64,000 nucleotides of DNA from Cinnamomum chago. Its lineage: Eukaryota > Streptophyta > Magnoliopsida > Laurales > Lauraceae. The number at the start of each line of letters is the position of its first letter. The first letter of the stretch is position 1. A program made the position numbers and the translations under genes. Location: positions 128,315,001-128,379,000 of the forward strand of contig CP142453.1 of NCBI GenBank assembly GCA_038049695.1. Reading direction: 5' to 3'. A model generated the notes under the pieces. It searched no databases, was not told the origin of the DNA, and saw nothing but the letters and a program-made list of their open reading frames with translations. Positions 56,101 through 64,000 of this stretch are shown in pieces.

Positions 56101-57110
56101 CATCACCAATAAGCGCGCGCGCTCTCTCTCTCTCCCTCCCTCCCTCTCCTCTATAAAAAGGAACATAAAATTATATCATGTTATGGATTGGATCTTGTAA
56201 AATTTCATTTTCAATGCTTCATTAAAAAGTTTTTATGATGTGTTTGTTCGTTAAAAACAGCCTCCTAAGCTTACTTAACATGTACCAAACTGGTTTTAAT
56301 TTGTAAGTTATATAGGTTGTAACACTAATTTGATGGGCGCCAAAAATACCTCCCATTTGTTCTGGAACAAAGGGAAGCTCAGAGAAAGTAGAATCCCTTA
56401 CAGTAGATACAGGCTCAAAACACGACAGTGGGCTTGTGGATGGGCTGTTTATTCCACCAAGGGAACCGAGGAAGTTGAATAAGTTGCTAAGGAAACAAGT
56501 GAAGGATACCACCGGTAAAAGTTGGTATGTCGATGCCCCCAAATTACTTTTTTAGGTGATGGGTCTTGTTAATTTTATAATTTGTAATCATTTCCTCTGC
56601 GTAGGTTCGACATGCCAGCTCCAACTGTTACACCAGAGATGAAGAAAAGATCTGCAAATAATAAAGGTGCATCTCTTAGTGTAGTTTTTTTTTTTTTTTT
56701 TTTTTCATCAACTATTATGAACATTTTTTCGTTGTTTTTTTTTCTTTTGTGGTGAGATAACTTTATTAATATGCGCAAAATGTATGAGTATAGGAGTTGT
56801 GTAACAAGATCATCTAAAAATGAAACCAGTGATCTGTCCTCTGAACTGCTGAGTTTTCTCAGCCCTTGAAACTCCCATGATCACTGATGCATCAGCTGTG
56901 AAGTTAAATCATGAAAAACTGCATGAACATTGTTGACATGTTCTTTAATCTCATTTAGCATGGGGAAAATCTACAAGGTACCCATTATTCCTCACTAAGC
57001 TATGCAATGGTATTCTTGACGTTTCCACTAGGTCCTAAGGTTCTCCCTTGGCAAAGTTCAAGGCATTCCACTATTACAGCTTTATTTGAAACTCCACAAC
57101 CTTCTCATCT
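53146..57110. other. AT-rich intergenic region
   Basis: No gene supported. Homopolymer T runs occur near 53685, 54849 and 56688. Around 56123-56155 a CT-rich tract is followed by CTATAAAAAGG, a TATA-like word, but no coding exon follows. Short frames (for example 54891-55130 and 56222-56542) have no recognisable domain. Confidence 0.5.
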
Positions 57111-57120
57111 GAAAAAGACC

Positions 57121-57160
57121 AACAATAATGTGTGGTGGTCAACAATAATGTGTGGTGGTC
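57121..57160 (+). repeat. Exact 20-bp tandem duplication
   Basis: AACAATAATGTGTGGTGGTC is present twice head to tail without mismatch. Confidence 0.95.
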
Positions 57161-59440
57161 ATCCCTGATCTATCCACCAATGCGCACAGTTCTTGGTTAT
57201 GCTAGCAATTTCCTGTCCATTTTTAGTTTGAGGACTGAGGACTCGCGATGTTGGTGAAGATCAATGACTGTGTAGCCGTTTTTGGTAAAAATGGCTATGT
57301 AGTTTAGAATGACAAAATGACCCTTCATTAATAAGTAATCAGTTTTTATCTAGATCCAGGAATGACATTTGTCATATCTTTGCGCATGTCCCATGAAAAC
57401 AAGTTTGGTATACATAAGTTGAACCAATTTTCCTTTTTAGAGAAAGGACATAAGTTGAACCTAATGTACTGAGATCAGTGAGGGAAAAAAAAAGGAATAC
57501 CAAATACGTTAGCCACAGATCAATGAAGAAAGATGAATAGTGACTCTCCATTCGATTGACATGTGAAACATGTAATTGGAAATAGCACTTTCTATTTTTT
57601 AGATGGTCTAATGCTGGAAATCAGGCAAATAGTATGTGTATCTTGTGGTGAGAAAGAAGCTGCTACCCTCCATGTCCTATGCTAATTGCATTTTGGAGTC
57701 TATACTTGTTGCATGGATGGGGATGACAAGAAGGATAAAAGAAAATGAAGGCTTCAAGAATTGATCTAGTTTTGTCAATTCCCATTGTGTTCGCAAAGGT
57801 TTATCTACGAATGGAAGTGTGGTTTGGAGGAAATGGTTTTTGATCTTGTTTTGTTGTTGAGAAAACTAAGAATGATGCCTATGGGGCTCAGGTTTTGACG
57901 AATATAGGTCATTGGACATCATTCGGGTCATGTGAGTCTTGAAATGTTTCATGCTCCTTGTGGTCCTAGTTCTTTCCTTTTCGATAGCGAGAGGATGACT
58001 AAGGGAACATACTGATTGTGGAAGTGTGAGTAGAAATGTAAAGGTAACTTCTTGTTGAGAGGATGGCTAAGGAACTGGTAGATCCAAGGTAAGAGGGGAT
58101 TGATAATTCATCATGCTAAACAGTTGCCAGTCAGTGGGGCCCTGGAGACCAGGGAATGACAGGGTATCATCATAGCTTTTGAGATTGGTTTACATATGTA
58201 CTTTTTCGCAATAGCCAACATCTGAGAGATGATTTGGCTTCAGGAGGGTGAGTAGTGGTCGGTGTAATGTTGTGTTATCCCCCCTTGTTTCTGGAATACA
58301 GTTTTGGTGGTTCAAGTGGGCTTTATAGGGAACATTTGATCTTATCTCTTCTATGTTGTGTGCTGTTCCCTTGTTTGCATTTGTTACCATTTAAAAACTA
58401 TGTTAGGATTCTGTTAGACTTTGCTGCACATGTCAGTGTCGATGCTTTGATGGGCTAAATTTAGAACAGAGTCAGAGGAGTGACTTATCAAATGATCATG
58501 GATAATGGCTTTGCAGCAGAGGTTGCCATAATGTCAAAATATTTCATCCTTTTTTAATGAGAAAACCAACAACTTTGTTCTTTCGTTTTCTTTCATTGTC
58601 AACCTTTGTGGTAGTGAAATCCATAAAAATAGATGGCACAAGCAGGGGCCGACCTATGCTATACCGCCCCAGGTCTGGGCGAGAAAATGCCTAGCCCATG
58701 CCCCATTCAAGTAAAGTCATCGCCCCACCTAGGCCCATGCCTTGTTTTAATAAAGTTGTCGCCCCCACCCTTGAAAAACCAATAGTTTTTTTGCTCTCGG
58801 TCTCCGAACGAAAAACCTCGCAACCCTCCGCTCAATCATTCTCCTCCTTCCACTTATGGCTCAAGTAGTCCGACTCATACACAATAGCACGGAACAAAGG
58901 TTTGCCCTCTCTCTCTCTCTCTCTCATTCTCCTTTTCTTTTATGATTATCTCCTCTTTCTTCCTCCTCACTTGGATTCACCAACAACACTACTCTCTCTA
59001 TGTACAAGAGATGGTGATGATATTTCTACCTTTGAATCAAATAGATATGGGCAAAATGCCTTCTTGCAAATGCACTCGATGAATTGAATCTCTTAGTTGT
59101 ATTTTTCTTCTTGAAAATGTATGTCACTCTTTCTACACAAACAAAGCTGTTGTCTTTTACAAACTTACACGACATGCATTGAAACCATTCACATGTAAGT
59201 AGTTTTGGTAGTTTGGTTGCATTTTGGTTATGAGGCTTATTCTTGCTATTGTGGTATTTGGTTTCGATAATGTTAATTGTCTTTTTTTCTTCTGTTAGTT
59301 TTTGCTAATATGATATTTATGTTAATGGGGCTTGATTTAGGATTGATATAGTTTTTGTGTTTCTGGATTTTGGCTTCTTTGCTGTTTTATAATTTATATT
59401 TTGCTGTTTTTTCTCAATTTCCCCCAAAAACATCCTCATA
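57161..59440. other. Gene-free intergenic region
   Basis: No supported gene or RNA. A (CT)n run lies at about 58905-58925, following a GCCCC-rich stretch at 58640-58760 that contains GCCCATGCC and GTCGCCCC direct repeats and may be transposon-derived. Confidence 0.5.
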
Positions 59441-59501
59441 GTGTAGATCTACAAGGCCCTTTACCAATTACAATGACCCACTAAGAGCCCACCAATATTT
59501 G

Positions 59502-60416
59502 TCATCATCGTCGACATCTTCTTTCCTTACCAGTTTGGAGGTCGGCAAAATGAGTTCTACATGCTTTGTCCAAATAAGTTTTGATGGCATAAAAGTGAAG
59601 CCCCTCTTTCCACCCTTCATCCTACTAAAACTAACCTAAAGATTATGAGAAATATTTTTGGATGGTTGCAATGGATTTTTACCCCTCACCCTAAATGTGG
59701 ACTTAAATCATTTTGAAGAATCCTGTCATCATTTGGTAAAGTGAGATCCTACGTCCCTCTTTGGATCCTTGCAGCTCAGATTTGCTTACACTCAATTTAT
59801 ATGTAGCTGTTTACCTCCAATCTACTAGGGTAAAGAACAAAATAACTAGCCATCACAGGTAATTCAGGTTAATATCCTTCGATATAATCTGGAGGCAAAT
59901 AATGAACTTCATTAAACAACCAATTCCCACCTTACTGCATAATCTTCATGTTCCAAGCACTTTTAAGCAACAAAAGATGAACAAGCGCACAACTCTTACT
60001 AAATGAAGTACTGCTTTCTTTAACTACAATTTGATCATAACCCCAAAAGTCATACCTGCCCCCACCGCAGCACGAGAGAACATGAATGACACTAAGGGCA
60101 CACCAATATTTATCACCAATCAATCTCATAGCGTAGATCTACAAGGCCCTTTACCAGCCTCTTAATCATCATCAGCTTAGCCTTACCAATCGACTTAGGA
60201 CTGCTTAACACATTCCACTCAAGTGCCTTACCAATCGACTTAGGATTACTTAACACATTCCACTCAAGTGACAATAAAACAAAGACCTGCATAAATGATC
60301 AATGTGTATCATGTCTGCAAAAGGAGCCGGGGAAGTGGCAATCAATCCTTACTGAGGCAATCATCATATAAGTGCAAAAATTATAGGATTTCATCACCTA
60401 TCTGTATGACGTGGGG
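59502..60416. repeat. Duplicated 0.9-kb segment, copy 2
   Basis: Second copy of the segment at 44430-45355, same orientation. It carries a local tandem duplication of about 44 bases (CCTTACCAATCGACTTAGGA...) at about 60180-60270 that copy 1 lacks. Just before it (59441-59500) are two fragments, GTAGATCTACAAGGCCCTTTACCA and GAGCCCACCAATATTTG, that also occur inside the segment but in the reverse order. Its right edge abuts a reverse-transcriptase fragment. Confidence 0.85.
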
Positions 60417-60945
60417 GTTGACTACAATAAATTGATCTAGGTAAGGAGCGAAAATCCTATTCATTAAAGCCATGAATACAGCCGGTGCATTGGTTAGGCT
60501 AAACAACATCACAAGAAATTCATAATGGCCATACCTTGTCTTAAAGGCTGTCTTCTGAATGTCTTGTTTTCGGACTCTCAACTGTTGATATCTGGATCTA
60601 AGATCAATTTTCGAAAAGTAAGCTGCACCCTGAAGTTGATCCAACAGTTTATCAATACGAGGCAATGGGTACTTATTTTTTATTGTCACCTAATTGATTT
60701 GCCTGTAATCTATGCACATCCGAATGGTGCCATCTTTCTTTCTTACAAATAATAATGGAGCTCCGCACGGTGAAACACTAGGACGTACAAATCCTTTGTC
60801 TAACAATTCTTATAATTGCTCATTCAATTCTCTGAGTTCTGCTTGAGCCATCCTATAAGGTGCCTTGGAAATTGGGGCGGTACCCGGTACTAAGTCAATA
60901 GGAAATTGGAGTTGTATAGATTTTTTATAGATACGGCGGCACAAG
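60414..60945 (-). pseudogene. Broken Ty3/gypsy reverse transcriptase fragment
   Basis: The minus strand encodes the N-terminal half of a Ty3/gypsy-type reverse transcriptase, with recognisable [25 protein letters not shown] and [10 protein letters not shown] motifs and the [12 protein letters not shown] region. The frame has at least two internal stops, one between the APYRMA and VRKKDG parts and one just before VTIKNKYP. It breaks off at about 60417, immediately before the catalytic aspartate motif. There is no gag, integrase or LTR nearby. It is a dead fragment, joined directly to copy 2 of the 0.9-kb duplication. Confidence 0.9.
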
Positions 60946-62480
60946 CTTCCAACCATGTTGCGATTTTGGGTGGGTTTGTATTTACCTTTCCCCTCCTACA
61001 TATTTATTGTATTTTATTTATTTCCTTTAATTATATTTTAAGATGAAAGCATGGCCTACGATATGTGCAAAGATGTTATCTAGCATGTGGGGTGCCGAAC
61101 ACCTTCCCCCGAGGCAGCCCTTCTTAAAAGAATTATTGGTTAAATACATTTACCAGATCCTTTTTTAGATGGATTAATGGTGATAGCTCTAATCATCAAA
61201 ATAACAAATTTATAGCAGCTGAGTCCCATGAATTAGGGGCCTTCTTTGTCTTTTAGAGTATGATGGTGGTTCTAAAGGTTTGCTGCGGGGGGAAAAATAA
61301 ATAAATTATATATATATATATCTCTTTGTGCAATTTCTGTTTTCTGTAGTCCTGTAGTGCATTGATGAGATCCTTTCTTCGAATATGTTTATCATCAATT
61401 GATTATTGATTTTTTTTTTTTTCCTCTATAAATTATCAGTTCCTCTCTGGTCTGTTTAAATTGGAAAAGGGTGAAACTAGTAGTTCAATCAATTGATTTC
61501 TTGAAAGAATCTCCTTTTAATTGACACTTGCACTCTTTCCCTCTTACAATTGAATTTGTTCATGCTACTAGTTTATTTAATAAATCTGTCAATATTCTAG
61601 CTTTCCAACTTTCTAAAAGAAAGAAACAGAAGCCTGATGCATAGATAGGAGAGATCCTACAGGAGATGAGTATACCATGTGACACTTGGACGGTCCTAAT
61701 TTGAACAGGGGCGGCCACTAATATATTAGCATCATAAGGTGAAGTAAAACATCCAATGTTTTTTATTATACAACCAGTCTAGGAGGGCCCGTTGGATAAT
61801 TAGAACTATCAAATTGATAAGAGTGCCCTGCTGCTGAAGATGTGAAATCAGAACATTCTGATCAGAGCAATCTCAGGCCATTGGCAATCTATCATAGGGT
61901 CAACTTACTAGGCAGATGTTTCGGTATGTGTAATTTTCACAACTTCATAAAACCCATGCCTCAGGCAGAGGCAGGATAGCGATGGTAAGCGCGAGTGGGT
62001 TTAGAAATGGGTTTGGAAGTGGGTATTTCGTGTTTGGGGAAGGTACAGATTTATGGAATTCGACCCGGGTCGGGTTCAAGGTGTGCTCGGGTTTTTGGCT
62101 ATCCTACTATGGCCCTCTACATTTGTGGCAAATATAGATATTTATTTCTACCATATTACAAAACCAAACATTTAAGCTGAGTTTGAACAGGGCATTTGAC
62201 TAAAATACAAGTGAGGGTCTGATTCCTCCTTGGATCATTCAATGCTTAATCATTAACAAGAGATAACCGCTATTGAACCCCATCCAACCCATACCTGTTA
62301 TAGGGCAGGTTCTGTATCACATATCATGGACGAATCTGTTGAGGTTCAGATTGGGCAACTGTGAGTCGGGGCGATTCAGGTTTACTCTAACCTGTACCAA
62401 ACCCATATTCATAGGTCGGAAACATATATCAATACTAACCAGGGTCATTTTTCAGATTCGGGTTCCAATGGGCCCATCCC
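60946..62480. other. Gene-free intergenic region
   Basis: AT-rich with a short (TA)n at about 61306-61322. GACCCGGGTCGGGTT at about 62061 resembles hAT subterminal sequence, but no element ends were found. No gene or RNA supported. Confidence 0.45.
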
Positions 62481-62514
62481 TTTGTGGGGAAGTCTTGTGC
62501 CTCCCATAATATGT

Positions 62515-62775
62515 GCAATTTACAACTTTTCCTCCGCTAAAAAGGGAGGAAAAGTTGCATTTGATGGTTTACCGCTGATGGTTACGGCGGTAAAGCTGCA
62601 TGTGCAACTTTTCCTCTGCTCAGAAAGGAGGAAAAGTTTCATTTGCTTTTTTACCGCTGATAATTACGGTAGTAAAGCTGCATGTGCAACTTTTCCTCCT
62701 CTTAGAAGGGAGGAAAAGTTGCATTTGCCTGTTTACGGCGGTAAAACTGCATTTGCAATTTTTCTACTAAAACCG
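62515..62775. repeat. 82-bp tandem array of two alternating hairpins
   Basis: Units start CAACTTTTCCTC at 62523, 62605 and 62687, exactly 82 bases apart. Each contains hairpin A (CAACTTTTCCTCC, short loop, GGAGGAAAAGTTG; perfect 13-bp stem in units 1 and 3). Units 1 and 2 also contain hairpin B (TTTACCGC...GCGGTAAA; perfect 8-bp stem at 62568-62594). Unit 3 has only the right half of B. The open frame of about 108 codons across it follows from the repeat and resembles no protein. Confidence 0.9.
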
Positions 62776-62799
62776 CCGCTTTTTATATTCTATAAGTTT

Positions 62800-64000
62800 G
62801 GTTTGTGACGAGCTTAGTTTTTACTGCCTTGAACCTGCCCCCCATTTAGAATGTGTTTACATGTTTGTTAATAGCGTATGATGCATAAAGTTCTCACAAA
62901 TGTACGCGTGTAATTTTATAGTTGTATATGTTAAAAATACAAAACCTGCTTGGTCTGAAAGTGTCTTCTTGGATTAGTTTTTAACTAAACCATTATTAAT
63001 ATGTGACATATATTATTATATCATATAATTCTGAATTTGTTATATCATCATTCAATCCTTGTCACGTCTGTCTCAGGCAGAATTATATATATAATGTAAC
63101 ATGAATTGATATGATATGATATAATATAATATATAAGGATCATTTGGTTCTGAAAAAATTGGATAGTAATTTATTCAGGATATAATTGTACGTCTTTGAC
63201 ATAGAGAAATCCAAAGTTGAAGGAGTTATACTTCAGAGTGAGTCTCGCTTATTGAAATCCAATCCACTCAAAATCGGCTCCCTTTTTGTGCATCGATAAT
63301 GTCTAATGTTACCCTAATAGAAGTTGGCCCCATTATAAGATCGACCATTTGACAAAACAAGTGACTAATAAAAACAATGCATAAGATTTCCTTAGTTTTT
63401 ATTTTTATTTTTTTTTTATCGAGTTTGGATCCCCGGGAGCACAACAGAAGCTTGAAACCCTTCCATTGGGCCCTCATGGCGATAATTCAGACCATTTGAA
63501 TCCCATCATCTCTAGTGACGTGTCTACAAATTTTAATAGGAGTTTGTCCCACCATTAGATTGTGCGTATGATTGATAGAGGGTTTAAGGTATTTTGATCA
63601 ATAGTACATTAGATTGTGCTAATCGGAGAGGATGAGATTCAAGTTGAACGGTCCGAATTACCATCATATATCCTCCAAGCTGGAGCTACAATCATTTTCA
63701 TGGAAAACACATGGGAAGAAGATCCGGATTTTTTTAATCAAACCGTCAATCTTATGTGGTGGCCAATTTTTATAGAAGTAAGCTTTAGAAATACTTGTGA
63801 TCATTAAAAAAAATCAAAATTTACTTTCAGCCGGGACTTTCGATCATTGGGCCACTCCTTCGGGCTGAGCATAGGATCTCTTTATGTCAACGCAAAAAAT
63901 GGTGGGGCCTAGAGAAAATACTCGGGTCAATGTTCAGGTTTTCCGCTGCTCCAATCGGCGAAAATCCTGCGTTTGGAGGTTTTCCATTTATAGAAATCAT
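62800..64000. other. Gene-free sequence to the window end
   Basis: AT-rich, with an (AT)n-like tract near 63100-63135. No coding region, RNA or transposon end is recognised. Confidence 0.5.

Noticed and set aside
56123-56160. CT tract followed by CTATAAAAAGG as a promoter
   Set aside because: No coding exon or conserved frame follows within 1 kb.
62523-62770. CRISPR array
   Set aside because: Units are contiguous without variable spacers, and the DNA is a plant nuclear genome.
62482-62808. 108-codon frame over the hairpin array
   Set aside because: The repeat unit generates it, and the peptide repeats simply mirror the DNA units; no start context or domain supports a gene.

Overview
The window is nuclear DNA from a flowering plant. 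Five protein-coding genes can be assembled from it, each recognisable as a plant family: a spliceosomal U2B''/U1A-type protein, a SCAR/WAVE protein, a DYW-class pentatricopeptide (PPR) protein, a small Sel1-repeat protein and a membrane-anchored staphylococcal-type nuclease (CAN). GT-AG introns, microsatellites, solo LTRs, SINEs and TIR transposons fit this. The many GTGGGGCCCAC-like motifs and TE-filled introns give an impression of a magnoliid or other large-intron angiosperm, but I cannot name the species.

Layout. 1-8.6 kb: gene-free, decayed, with a foldback MITE carrying a tiny solo LTR (6.5-6.9 kb). 8.77-18.05 kb (+): U2B'', 5 exons, about 0.7 kb of CDS stretched over 9.3 kb by introns holding SINEs, LINE 3' ends, a tandem duplication and a MULE-like element. 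21.3-30.9 kb (+): SCAR, 9 exons, 1614 aa, with a 3.96-kb exon. 31.9-32.6 kb: foldback element with internal palindromic repeats, just 5' of the intronless PPR gene at 32.75-34.8 kb (+). 35.2-36.3 kb: MITE and SINE. 37.8-39.2 kb (+): Sel1-repeat gene, 3 exons, with a 31-G run in intron 1. 39.7-43 kb: repeat cluster with nested TIR elements, a SINE and an intact-ended hAT element with a perfect 8-bp target duplication. 44.4-45.4 kb: first copy of a 0.9-kb duplicated segment. 46.2-51.0 kb (-): CAN nuclease, 9 exons. 51.4-53.1 kb: diverging tandem array of about 23 units. 53-59.4 kb: AT-rich intergenic. 59.5-60.4 kb: second copy of the duplication, abutting a broken Ty3/gypsy reverse transcriptase. 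62.5-62.8 kb: 82-bp tandem array of alternating hairpins. The rest to 64 kb is gene-free.

The genes are unrelated in function and each has its own transcription unit; U2B'', SCAR, PPR and Sel1 are on +, CAN on -. All exon joins below keep frame from start to stop. They were made by hand from splice signals and family knowledge, without transcripts. No clearly new gene system is visible. The least explained structures are the hairpin array (62.5 kb), the diverging tandem array (51.4 kb), the duplicated segment (44.4/59.5 kb) and the nested TIR cluster (40.5-42.4 kb).
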